Shown here: positions 47,001-58,136 of the stretch, piece by piece
Numbering within the stretch: position 1 is the stretch's first letter
Layout of the letters: each line of letters begins with the position of its first letter
Source: Hypoxylon rubiginosum
Lineage: Eukaryota; Ascomycota; Sordariomycetes; Xylariales; Hypoxylaceae
Assembly: GCA_902806565.1 (NCBI GenBank)
Contig: CADCXA010000055.1
Coordinates: 186,001-250,000 of the forward strand
Length of the DNA: 64,000 nt
Direction of reading: 5' to 3'
The notes under the pieces: generated by a model
Databases searched by the model: none
Seen by the model: the letters and a program-made list of their open reading frames with translations, nothing else
Told to the model about the DNA's origin: nothing
Translations under genes and position numbers: made by a program

Positions 47001-49493
47001 CAGGTTATTATTTTATAAAATATAAAAAAAAAAACTAATTTAAAGTTATTAACTTTTAAAAAAAATAAAATAAAAATAAAAATACCAGTAAAAAATAAAA
47101 GCAAATAAAACCATAAAATAAATAATAATAATAAAAAATATAATAATAAAAAAACTAAAAAACTTAATTACTTTTATATTAAAACTATATTTATATTATA
47201 TTTTACTTTTAATACTATTTTTTTATTAATTATTTTGTTATTTATTATAATAATAAAAAAAAAATTAAACATTATAAATTACACCTTTTTAAATATTAAT
47301 ATAAAAAAAAAATTAAACATTATAAATTACACCTTTTTAAATATAATTAAAAAACTAAGATTAAACGTTATAAATTACATTTTTTATAATAAAATAAAAA
47401 AAATAAAATTAAACACTATAAATTACACTTTTTAAAATAAAAATATAAAAAATATTATTTTAATAAATTAAGTTATAACTTTTAACACACTTTTAAAATA
47501 AACTAAAAAAAATTTATTTATTTTTTATTTTAAAGTTATAAACTATATAATAAATTAAAAGGCTATATTTAATATAAAACATTTAATTTTAATAATAAAA
47601 TTAATATATAAAAAACTAATAAATAAAATATAAATAATATAAATAATATATTATTTATAACGTTATTTTATAAGTTAAGTAAATTTAAATTTAATATTAT
47701 ATTTAAAATTATATAAATTTAAAAAACTATAAAAACTCTTATAAAAAAAGTAAAAAATCCATAGAAAAAATCTACCATTTTTTTTAAAAACTTATAAAAA
47801 GTTATAAAACTATATTTTAAAATAAAAATTTAAAAAAACTAAGAAATCACATTTAAATAACTATAAAAAAATTAACTTTTAAATTAAATATAAATAATAA
47901 ACTATTAATAATAAATAAATTTTAAACTATATATAAATATATATATATAAATTTAATAAATATAAATAATTTATAAAATATAAAATAAAACTAATAATTT
48001 AAAAAAACTAGTAAACTAAAAATAAATATTTAAATATTTATATTTTAATATTAACTAGAAAATTATTCTAAACCCTTATTATAATTATAATAAAATTTAA
48101 CTTTAAATTAATTTAATATAATATAATTAATATATTTATAAATATAAATCTAAATAAAAAAATCTATATAAAAATACCTTTAAAATATTAAAAACATTAA
48201 ACTATTTTACATTTATTAAAAACGTTATATAAATTAAAAAAATCTCTTTTATTTTAATAAAAAAAACTAATTAAAACACTTATAAAATTAAGTTTTTTAA
48301 TTATTTTTTATAAGTTTTATTATTTTTTTAAAAATAAAATACTAATTTTTTTTTATATTAATAATATTATTTTTATATATTAAAACTATAAGTAATAAAT
48401 AATAAATATAATAATATTATAATTATAAAAAAAATACTAACTTATAAATAAAAACAACTTATAATAATTTCTTAAAATCAAAATAATTAAAAACTAAGAT
48501 AAAAAATTAATCTAGCTTTTTTAATTTTTATATATAAATAAATTAAATAAACTATTAACAAATAAAAAACCAGGAATTATTTTTTTAACTTTTATAAAAA
48601 ATAAAGAATTATTATTTTTATTAAAATTAACTTTTTAATAGTTTATTTAATAATACCAATAAAAAATTAGCTTAATATTATATATAATAATAATTATATA
48701 TTTTAATATTACTTTTATAATTTTTTAACTAGTTAAATTTAATATAAATCTTAGTAATAAATATTATTTTAAAATTAACTAACTAATTTAATATTTTTTA
48801 ACTATTTAATATTTATTTTTATAATATAAATATATTAATATATTTAAAATAATTAATAATATTTTATTTATTAATAATATTTTTAATTAAAAAAATTTAT
48901 AAATATATATAATAAAGTTATTTAAAAAAATAATTAAATAACATATAAATAAATAAAATATAATAATTATTTTTATAATAAAAATAAAGTTATTATTTTT
49001 TATATAAGCTATAAAAAAAGCTATATTTATATTATATTTAATTATAAAACTTAATATAAATTTAAATAATTTAAAAATTATAATATATTATAATAATAAA
49101 TAAATAATTAAGTTAATATATATAAACATTATATTATTTTAAATTAAACTATAACATATAAATATTTATAATTATTAATTATAATAAAAAACATTTATAA
49201 ATTAAATTAAAATCATTTATATTTTTATAAAAAATATAATAATAAATAATTTTACCAAAGTATTTACTATAAAAAAATTCGCTATATTTATTTAACAATT
49301 AAACCTAATAAATATATAAAAAAAAATTAAATTTAGATAAATTTATAAGCTTATAAAAAAAAACTTTAATAAGATAAAAAACTTCTTATTTAATAAAAAA
49401 AATAATATATATATAATTAACAATTAAAAAACATTAAAAAATAAGTCCTAATTATTTAAGCTTTTTTATTAAAAATAAATAAACTTAAAAAAA
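44076..49493. mobile_element. Interior of a probable degenerate LTR retrotransposon (~5.4 kb)
   Basis: The sequence between the two direct repeats. Repeat-to-repeat spacing is about 5.61 kb, a normal size for fungal LTR elements. The interior is A-rich on the plus strand, as retroelement coding strands usually are, but mutation has removed all recognizable gag/pol frames, primer-binding site and polypurine tract. A 48-base tandem repeat lies about 3.2 kb in. The element family cannot be named. Confidence 0.55.
47265..47443. repeat. Four-copy 48-base tandem repeat
   Basis: The core TTAAACxxTATAAATTACA starts at 47265, 47313, 47361 and 47409, an exact 48-base period. One frame is open across all four units and yields a 16-residue repeat (LNIINYTFLNI-IKK and variants). 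Copies 1 and 2 are almost identical; 3 and 4 carry substitutions. Confidence 0.8.
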
Positions 49494-49690
49494 TATATTA
49501 AATAATAAAAAGTTATTTTAAAAAACTTATTTAAGTTTTATATATAAGCTAATAATTAAAACCGTAATAACCTTATTATAAGGTTATTTTAAAAAATTAT
49601 AAAAATATATATAATTAAAAAACACATATTTAATATATATAATTAACCTTTTAATTAAATATATATATAATTTAATAATAATAATTAAAA
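49494..49690. repeat. Right copy of an LTR-like direct repeat
   Basis: The partner of 43880-44075, same orientation, offset about 5.61 kb. It has ACCGTAATAACC at 49561-49572 where the left copy has GCCGTAATAACT, and TTTTATATATAAGCTAATAATT where the left has TTCTATGTATAAATTAACAATT. These transitions fall on either copy, as independent RIP of two repeats would produce. Confidence 0.7.
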
Positions 49691-52600
49691 TATTATTTAT
49701 AAAAACTATAAAATATTTTATAATTTTATAATATATTATATTTAAAAAATAGTTTATTTTTAAATTTAATATTAATTTACTAATAAAATTAAATATAATA
49801 ATAAAAATAAAAAAATATTCTTTAAAAAAATAAAGGTTTTTTAAAAAAAATAAAAATAAATATATATAAAATACCTTTAATATATTTAACTAATAATATA
49901 TAAATATTTTATTTTATTTAAATTAAAAAAAATATATTTTATAAATTATAATAATTTTTATATTATATAAAAAATAATTTAAATAATTAAGATAATATTT
50001 ATTTTAATTAAATATTAATAATATAAATATATATAAATAATTAAATAAAAAAAAAAGAATTTTTATAATCTTATTTTTAAATTTTTAAAAATATATTATA
50101 TAAAATATAAATAATATTATTTAATTAATATAATATTAAAATTAGTTATTTTAATTATAAAATTTAATATAAAAATTACTTTATATAAATTAAAAATAAG
50201 CTGTAAAAAAATTTAATTAAAAAAAGCATTTTTTTTTTCTTAATATTTCTTAATATAAAAAACCATAATATAATTTATAATTTAATATTATATATTATTA
50301 TTAATTATTTTAAATTTATATTTAAAACTATTAAAAATAATTAAATAAGTTTTTTTAAAAAATATATACTTAATTATTATATTATAATTACCTAGTTTTA
50401 AAACTTTTAAAATAATATAATACCTTTTTATAAATATTATTAATATATTTAAAAGATTTTATTTAAATTTTATATATTTATTTTTAATAACTTTAAAATC
50501 TAATTTTAATATATTAGTAATATAATATAAAATAAAAATAAATATAAATTTATTTTAAGTTTTAAATATTAATATTATAAGTAGTATTTTATAATATTAG
50601 TTTTAAATAATATTATTATTAAAAAGAAAATAATATAAATTATTTAATTAAAAATAAAAAAAATATTATTAAAATAAATATATTAAGTAAAAATAAAAAC
50701 TATATATTTAAATAAATATTATACACGTTAAAATAATAAAAGTAAAATAATAAAATCTAATAAATTAATTTATTAAAATTATTAAAATTATAATAAAACA
50801 TTTTTATTAAAAATAACATATTAATATTAAAAATATTTACTTATTTATTTTATAAATAAAAGCGGTAATATATAAATAAATAAAATAGTTTTAACTTTTT
50901 TATTTAATTAATAATAAAAAATAACTTTTATTAATAAAACTTATATTATATTTTTATTTATTTATAATTAATTATAAAAATTTATTTTTAATAATATATA
51001 AATTATTTTAATATAATAATCTATATAAATAAAGCTTTAATAAAATTAAAAAACGTTATATTAATTATTATTTTTTAAATAATAAAAAAGTTATTTTAAT
51101 TAAAATTAATTTAATATAAAAAAATTTAATTATAAAAATTAATTATAAATATTATTATTTATTTTATAAAATTAATATATTTTATATTATTATATAATAA
51201 ATAAAAAAAATTAGTTTAAATAAACTTACCTTAAAACATTAAGTTAAAAATAATAATATAAATAATATAAATAATATAAAATATTTATAAACATTAATAA
51301 TATTAATATAATTATTATTAATATTAATATAAACATTATTAAAAACCTAAACTTATTAAATTAAAAAAATTTAAAATAACTTTAAAATAAGGATTTTAAT
51401 AAAGTTATTAAATAATATAAATAGTTATATATAATATTATTATATAAAAATAATTATTAATTAAAATAATAATATATAATAATATAAATTTTAAAAACTA
51501 ATAATAACTATAAAAATATAATATATATATTAAATATTTAAAATCTTTTATGATAAACTTATTTATAATTTATTAATTTTAATTTAATTTATATATATTT
51601 TATATATATTTTTAATATTATTATATTATTTTTTAATATTATTTTATATTTTTTTTAAATTTTAAAGCATTTTTAAAAAACCTGTTATATAATATAATTT
51701 ATAATATTTTTTATTTTTAATATATTTATTTACTTTTAATATAATAATATAAAAATTATCTTTAAATTAAATTTTTATATAAATTTTATTATTATAGTTA
51801 TTAAATTTAAAAAAATCTTTTAAAATAACTAATATATTAAATTTAATATTATAATTATAACTATTTATATTATAATATCTAGTGTTATTATTTTTACCTT
51901 TTTTAATATTAAAAAAATTTTTTATAAATTTTAAATAATATTAATTATTTATATTTTTTTTATAAGAGATTTTTATTTTAATAAAAATAAAATAATTTTA
52001 TTAAATAAAAATCTTATATTATAAATATTTAAAATTAAATTAAAAAAAATGTTAAATTTAATAATATTTAATATATATTATTAAAAATATTATTATTTAA
52101 TATATAATAATAAATATTAATAATTTTAATAATTATATTATAAATTAACTTAATATAATAAATTATTAAATTTATAAATTATAAATATAAATAATGTTTT
52201 AATTTAAATAAAATTTATTAATTATATTTTTTAAAATTAAATTTATATAATATTAAACTTTATATTTTTATAAATAATTTTAAATAATTTTTAAGCTTTT
52301 TTTTAAAATAATATTTTTATTAAAATTTAATTTTATTTAAATTAAAATAATTAAACGTTAAACTTATTTAAAATTAATATTTATTATTTTTATATTTATA
52401 TATTTTTTAATAACTTTTTATAATAAAAATATTTATAAATAATAAATAAAATAATAAATAATATAAAAATTAAAAATAAATAATATATTTATTATAATAA
52501 TTAAATCTATAAATAATTTTTAATAGATTATATTAAATAAATAAATAATAAACCTAGCTTTTTTAATAAATATAAAAAATATTACTTTATTTATATTATA

Positions 52601-53270
52601 ATATTTAAGGAAAATTTTTATCTAATAAAATCTTTAATTTAATTTTAATTTTTTACTTTAAATACTTTTCTTTTTATATTTAATAAAAATATTTATAATA
52701 AATTTATATAATTAATAAAAATATCTAAAAAATAAACTTTAAATAATTTTAAAAATAAATAACTTAAATATTTTATTTTATTTTAAATATTTAAAAACTT
52801 AAAATAAAAAATTATAAGTTTTTTAAAAAAATAAATTTATAATAAATAATTATTAATTTTAAATATTAAAAAGAAAAAAATATTTAATTTAATAAAATTT
52901 AAATTTAATATTAAAAAAAATAATAATTTAACACTTAAAAAATAAATTATAAATAAAATTAATATAAATATAAAAATTTTAAATAATTAAAATAAAAATA
53001 AAAATAAAAATAAATATAATATTTAAAAATAGTAAAATTTATTAATATTTAAAAAGTAATTTTTTTAATAATTATATATAATAAAATTAACCTAATTTAA
53101 AATTTTTCTAAAAATAAAAAAAATTAATAATTATATAATAAAAAATAAAATAAATAAAGCTAATTAAAAAATATAAAATAATTATAATAATTATAATATT
53201 TATAAGGTATATTTCTTATTAAATTTTATTATAAAGCTAAATAAAAAGTGTGTATCTTAGAGTATAATTT

Positions 53271-53975
53271 TTTAAACACGTAATTAGATTTAACTTTCCG
53301 TAAACTCCGGGCTACTGTGCCGCCCAGGGGGTGGCCTTGCAATAAAGGACATATTCAGGCATAGCAAATAGAATCCTGCATAGCGGAACGGTATGTACGA
53401 GGTACGTATGGCTAACTGGCTTATTGTGTTTACATGCATAATATAGTTTATTATCTTTGTCAAAGCATAAATGCGCTAACCGGGAGGCTCGGGTCGATGC
53501 AATTGCCCGTATTTTTTCGTGGACCTTACGAAACTCAATTAAAAATAAACTTTCGTCACTCCCCGTCACGTTGCAAATTTCCTCGCGCCGATTTCCAACT
53601 TCGACTTCAACTTCGTCTTTAAATTCCACTTCAACATCGGCCTACGCTGAACACTTAATCGTCTCTGTCTCTACTTCTGTTTTATCGTCCGGCTTATACA
53701 CGTCCCTTAGTCCGGTCAGCGGTTCAGACTTGGGACATTTAGGAGTTTGGCCTAACGACCGTGTTCGCTAAGCGGTGAACCCCCTTGGGTTTCTATACTT
53801 GGGCTCTGTCGTGGTCTCTATCGTGGTCTCTGGTATGTTCTATGTTCTATAGTCTCTTCTACTGGTCTCGTTGTATAATTCTAACTGTTGCTTATCTACG
53901 TACAGCCTGATATTCTCCAGATCCGCTCCTTTTTTCCTAAATTTATATAAGAGTCAATCGAAGCCGTCAAGCACA
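53271..53975. other. Transition zone and upstream region of the NUFIP-like gene
   Basis: Normal base composition returns at about 53,280. The zone contains one gene-like fragment (53312-53646, listed separately), then repeated GTCTCTxxCGTGGTCTCT and TATGTTCTAT units at 53808-53856 and the promoter and 5' leader of the gene starting at 53976. Confidence 0.4.
53312..53646 (-). pseudogene. Unidentified coding-like fragment at the edge of the A+T block
   Basis: An open frame of about 110 codons bounded by stops, with no ATG before the conserved-looking part. It contains FRKVHEKIRAIASTRASRLA followed by HLCFDKDNKLYYACKHNKPV, which has normal protein composition. I do not recognize the family. The absence of a start, the position directly beside the A+T block and the lack of splice continuations suggest the remnant of a gene or element. 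A short chance frame is the alternative. Confidence 0.3.
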
Positions 53976-55778
53976 ATGAGCAACTATCCCTACGCACCTC
54001 CTCCCCCAGCTCCGGAGGGAGCCTCTCAGAGTCCTTATCCTCCCTATAGTCAGGGGCCAGCGTATGCTCATGCACCGCCTCGAGGTGGTCACGCTGGAGC
54101 AGCAGGTGGTAATAGAGGCCATAGCCACCAGCAGGGACCCGGTCGCCGCGAATACAACCCATACTATCAACAACCCGACTATCCTCCCCCTAGTGCTGCG
54201 CCATACAACTCTTCCCAACCGACTCATTACTGGCAAGCCAGCCCACCCTCGAGTCACGGCCATCCAAACAGCTCGTCGCTTCCGGCTGCTTATCCTCCTC
54301 CCTCTTACGCTCCTCAGGGGTTCCAACCTCAGTCTGGCAGCCAGCCTTTCCAATCACTATATCCTGCCCAATCCCCCCGGCCTCCGTATGGGGCTCCATA
54401 TGGTCAAGCGCCCAATGAATATGCCCAGCCTCCGCCTCAATGGGCTGAGCAGAGTCAAGCATACCCCCCCTATTCAAGTCGTGGCGGGCGAGGCGGGTAT
54501 CCAAGCGAGCGAGGTCGCCCTTTGCCTATTCCGTATCCTCCCTCGCATCATCAACCAGTTCCTCCTCCTCAGCCGTCGTATGGATACCCGCCGCCTAGCA
54601 CTGCCCCTTCATCATTTTCAGGACCGCCGCCCCCTTCAAACTATGGATCCAATAATAGGGCCCACGGCCGTGGCGGTCATGCTCATTCACACAGAGGAGC
54701 GCACACAATGAACAACGACCGCAGCGAGAAGTTTCGCCAGCGTGACCAGAAGCCTCATCAGCCGTTCAACCATCAGAAGTCTGATCCCGCTGCGGCAAAG
54801 AAAAAGAAGCGTAAGACAAATACGCTAGGACTAACTCCAGGCGATGATAATTCAGATGACGATGCCGACGAGGAGAAGCGCCTAGAAGAGTTACTAGGCA
54901 CTGATGCCCCTGGGTATGTCATCACCCCTTTATTGTACAACTGGAGCTTTATGTTAACATCACCGTGTAGCATACCCGATGGTGACTTGGCAAAGTGGAT
55001 AGCAGCACGTAGAGAGAACTTTCCTACCCAAGCTCGTATTGCTAAGAAAAAGGAGGCTGTCTTGGTCTCGAAACCAGCACCTGACGTCATTGAAACCAAG
55101 GAACCGGCTCCCATTCAAGTTGATCCAGTCGAAAAGGAAGCCGATCGCTTGCGAAGGAGACTAGCAAAGCTTGACCGGAAGCTTGAGAAGCGCAAGAGAG
55201 CACCAAACGACGAAGGTGATGAGCTACGATCGGAATCTTCTGACGAGGAATCGGACGACGACAAGCCTGAAGCTTTGCCGACTAACCAGTCATCTACCGG
55301 GTTTCTGCCTCCCCCACCGATAACGCGGGCTGACCCTACCAACCACTGCAAGTACTATTCTACTGGCGGCATTTGTGGCAAGAAGGGCAAGTGCCGGTTC
55401 GTTCACGACCCAGCTGTTCGAGAGGCCGCGCTTCAAGAACGAACGAGAAATGGAGGCCGCATGACGTTGAAGCAACGTCTTCTCCTGAATGATAAGGAAC
55501 AGGAGGACATGGAAGTGATTAAGACAATTGTCGAGATGCGTGTCAATGGACGCTTGCATGATCCTCAAAATCCTAGCGTCCTTACGGACCGCCGAGTAAA
55601 GGAGGAAGCTGCTCTCGCAGCCGTTTCGTCACTACCTACCATAGGAGGAGAGGCCAATTTGCCCCCTAATCCTTATGCCCATCTCAAGAACGCAGACAGA
55701 GCCTCGCAATTTCGCAAGACGAAGAAGCGCAACGATTGGCCAGCCCCGGTCGTCAAGTACCCGGGATGGAATCCCTAG
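53976..55778 (+). CDS. NUFIP1-domain CCCH zinc-finger protein (Rsa1/NUFIP-like)
   Basis: Nuclear protein probably acting in box C/D snoRNP assembly with Snu13/15.5K and the R2TP pathway, by analogy with NUFIP/Rsa1. Two exons, 53976-54913 and 54971-55778, give 581 residues. Residues 1-~260 are Pro/Tyr/Gln/Ser-rich low-complexity with RGG-like and HGRGGHAHSHRG patches. The NUFIP block is IPDGDLAKWIAARRENFPTQ (~314-333). A basic/acidic coiled segment (EADRLRRRLAKLDRKLEKRK) follows. The finger CKYYSTGGICGKKGKCRFVH (~439-458) fits C-x8-C-x5-C-x3-H exactly. The intron 54914-54970 is 57 bases without a stop, so an unspliced reading would insert 19 residues into the NUFIP block. I removed it because of the GTATGT donor and the restored GIPDGDLAKW. 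Confidence 0.88.
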   Translation: MSNYPYAPPPPAPEGASQSPYPPYSQGPAYAHAPPRGGHAGAAGGNRGHSHQQGPGRREYNPYYQQPDYPPPSAAPYNSSQPTHYWQASPPSSHGHPNSSSLPAAYPPPSYAPQGFQPQSGSQPFQSLYPAQSPRPPYGAPYGQAPNEYAQPPPQWAEQSQAYPPYSSRGGRGGYPSERGRPLPIPYPPSHHQPVPPPQPSYGYPPPSTAPSSFSGPPPPSNYGSNNRAHGRGGHAHSHRGAHTMNNDRSEKFRQRDQKPHQPFNHQKSDPAAAKKKKRKTNTLGLTPGDDNSDDDADEEKRLEELLGTDAPGYVITPLLYNWSFMLTSPCSIPDGDLAKWIAARRENFPTQARIAKKKEAVLVSKPAPDVIETKEPAPIQVDPVEKEADRLRRRLAKLDRKLEKRKRAPNDEGDELRSESSDEESDDDKPEALPTNQSSTGFLPPPPITRADPTNHCKYYSTGGICGKKGKCRFVHDPAVREAALQERTRNGGRMTLKQRLLLNDKEQEDMEVIKTIVEMRVNGRLHDPQNPSVLTDRRVKEEAALAAVSSLPTIGGEANLPPNPYAHLKNADRASQFRKTKKRNDWPAPVVKYPGWNP

Positions 55779-57207
55779 ACACGGAGGACCTGGCGTATTA
55801 CTATCACGGCGATCATCATTGTTTTCCGGTTGGCATATCGCCACTAGCCAGTTCGGCTCCTTAATCATTCATGGTGCATGTGCGCCGCGATGGTTCTCAT
55901 CAATGTGATGAAGAACCGGTTCGAATATTGTTATGTGGTACAACGTGTTGTATACGTCTTCGGATTAGTATCCAGCGAGGATTTGGGCGGCAGGGGTTCT
56001 TAATCTTACTTTATTCGTCATGCGCTTGATTTGCCTGCTTCGAGGCACAATACACCACCTTACTCAAGTCTCGTCTTAACAAGTATCGTCGTCCCTGCCT
56101 AGTAATGGCAGGTACATGGTACTTATCTATTTCCGGTTCATTTTGCTTTGCGACCCCTTTTCTCTATTCCGACCGGCAGGTATCAGCGAGTGGATACCCA
56201 TATGGGACTTGGGAATGCAATCTACGCAAACCCTCGTTTAAGCAATTTCATCTCTATTATGGTGAGCAAAGTGTACAACATCTTTGTTTTATGCACACAA
56301 ACTACAGCGACATTTCACCCTTCATTTTCACGGCATTCCGGAGGCGTTTGGTTTCGACAGGAAAAACGCTTGCTAGGCCAAGCGAGGATTTGCCAGCGGC
56401 AAAAAGGACATGTACTAAACGGCGCGTTCTAGGCCGACTAGACTGGGCGGCGCATACCAGTAAATAGTAGCTGAGCTTTCTAGCTGGCTGGGTATAAGAA
56501 AAAAAAATTAGATTGAACATTCACGATTGCATCTTTTACTAACTGTGCGTTGCGTGGACTCCATATGCGATGAGTTTAGCTATCACAGCATTAGGTAAAT
56601 ATACCATGCGTATACTGGCGGGGCAGATAGTCTGATCTAGCCTACATAGTGATGGCAAAAGATTACATCCCTACGTGACGAATGTAGAATACCATTATGT
56701 TGGTCATTAAATTCTATATTCCTTTTATAGACCTATATCATTGTATTTTCGTTCACCAGTACTACTACCCCCTGATGTCAGCATTGGCTAGACAGCGTAT
56801 CCGTCAAACACCGGGCGCCGTTCAAATGCATGGTAGTAAAATGGTCTTCTGCTCAAGATGGACACAATGTTCTAAAGTTTTGTAAGAACTTGTCTCAGCG
56901 ACCCTTTTTGGTCCTGTTGCTTTGCATCTCCTTAATGTGCCCCAACAACTTGCTCGAGGTGGTCTGCCAACTGGGAACGTTGCTGCACCGTTCGAATAGG
57001 GGGTTGCTATGAATTTCCTTTATCCTCTTCCACAAAACCCTGATATGATGGAACACACAACTTCTTTACGGCCGTAACCTATATGCGTGCCTCGTCTCAT
57101 CCCGCAGCCTTTTCTTCTTTCCCATTCGAGGGAAAGGGGTATCAGTGCTATATCGCATCACACACGCTTATGTGGTATATATATATATATATATGTAATA
57201 CATATAC
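55779..57207. other. Intergenic 1.4 kb, convergent 3' regions, no supported gene
   Basis: The spacer between the stop codons of the NUFIP-like gene and NSA2. It contains a TA microsatellite at 57178-57194. Open frames up to 120 codons near 56105-56467 overlap each other and have no recognizable motifs. A long 3' UTR or an unannotated non-coding RNA is possible but not shown. Confidence 0.35.
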
Positions 57208-57490
57208 TTAAACCAGCAGCACGGCATTGACGCAGCCGTCGTTCTCGCAGTTGTTGGTGATCTGGGCGTAGCGGCCCCAGGCGACCTTGCCGCCGGCGGT
57301 GACGAGGCCGAGCTCGGACACGTTGACCTCGATGATGGTGCCCTTGCTCAGGACGCCGAGCTGCGTGTACAGCGGCTGCTGCGGGTTTTTCTTGACGCTG
57401 ATGATGGGCAGCTGCACCGTCACGCCGAGCTCCGGGTGCGTCACGTTGGCCTTCTTGTATCTGTAGGTAGTTGTATTAGTAATGAAGTAC

Positions 57491-57522
<32 letters not shown>

Positions 57523-58136
57523 GAGGGAGAGAGAAAGAGGGACGTACCGCAGACCCATGGGCCGGATAAAGCGCTCGTATTTGACGGGCCGCCTCGTAAA
57601 GTCGGGGCCGACGAAGGTGGGCTTGGTGACCATGCGCTTCCAGCTCTTCTTGTGAGTCTTCTTTCCGGTGCTGACGACCTTGAACATCTCCTCCTCGCTG
57701 ATGCCCCTGACCTTGGGCAAGGGGACGGCGAACTTGGCTGCCTTCTCGGCGCGCTTGTTCTTGACGGCGCTGCTCAGGGCCTTGGCCTGGGTCGGGTTGG
57801 ACCGGTCGAGCAGGTAGCTGGGCAGCGGGGTCTTGGGGTCGCTGTCGTCGGCCGACTTGACGTTGCGCTCCTCGTGCGCCTTGATCTGCTTCCGCATCTG
57901 GATCTTCTCCTTGTGCCGCTTCGCCTGGTGCAGCTTCGCCCGCAGACCCCTCAGGTTCTGCGCATCCTTGGACGCCTTGTGGCCCTCTCGCGCCTCCCGC
58001 TTCCGCGCTCGCTCCTCGTGGTCGAGACGCCGGCCGTGCGTCTTGCGGAACCGTTCCATGTACTCATTTTGAGGCTACCGTAGTCGGGTCAGTATGGACT
58101 TGGTCTGTCAGGCAAATGTTCTAGGAACCGTACCAT
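57208..58136 (-). CDS. NSA2: Ribosome biogenesis protein NSA2 (TINP1)
   Basis: Nucleolar pre-60S assembly factor required for 27S rRNA processing. Exons 58136-58134 (the ATG only), 58074-57548 and 57460-57208 give 260 residues; yeast Nsa2 is 261. The spliced N-terminus reads [20 protein letters not shown], the family's conserved start, which is why I placed a three-base first exon at 58134-58136 followed by donor GTACGG and acceptor GGTAG. Further conserved blocks are [60 protein letters not shown], and the S8e-like C-terminal beta domain ending [20 protein letters not shown]. Intron 2 (57461-57547) is 87 bases, stop-free and in frame, and contains a GT/CA microsatellite. Confidence 0.94.
57491..57517. 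repeat. (GT)13.5 microsatellite inside NSA2 intron 2
   Basis: An uninterrupted GT run of 27 bases, followed by a GA-rich purine tract to 57540. On the NSA2 coding strand it forms the CA part of a polypyrimidine-type tract in the 5' half of the intron. Confidence 0.9.

Larger units (their letters stand above)
35480..53270. repeat. Extremely A+T-rich block (about 17.8 kb), probable RIP-degenerated transposon cluster
   Basis: Base composition collapses within about 100 bases at both ends. Inside, most 60-base lines hold only 0 to 6 G or C. CpA and its complement TpG are especially rare among the few remaining C and G, as expected from repeat-induced point mutation, which turns CpA into TpA on both strands. 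No reading frame above ~70 codons with plausible composition exists. T predominates on the plus strand at roughly 36-41 kb and A at roughly 44-51 kb. Structural relics (LTR-like pair, tandem repeats) are listed separately. The copy number needed to prove RIP cannot be seen in one window. Confidence 0.85.

Noticed and set aside
47235..47435. Expressed small protein with 16-residue repeats
   Set aside because: The open frame is open mainly because the repeat unit lacks stops; composition is almost only I, K, L, N, Y, F and there is no start context. Treated as a repeat relic.
43880..49690. CRISPR array or bacterial-type repeats
   Set aside because: Eukaryotic context, and the repeats are either two long copies or contiguous tandem units without spacers.
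35480..53270. Mitochondrial DNA insertion or contamination
   Set aside because: The base composition is mitochondria-like, but no rRNA, tRNA, cox/nad/atp-like frame or group I intron motif is visible. The internal repeat pair fits a degenerate transposon better.
35480..53270. Centromere core
   Set aside because: A+T-rich RIP-degenerated DNA is typical of some fungal centromeres, but those are usually much longer and sequence alone cannot show CenH3. Kept only as a possibility in the block finding.
56105..56467. 120-codon frame downstream of the NUFIP-like gene
   Set aside because: Mixed composition, overlapping alternative frames of similar length, no recognizable motif.
57436..58083. 215-codon frame opposite NSA2
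   Set aside because: Antisense shadow rich in Leu/Val; it runs through the microsatellite intron and has no homology-like motif.
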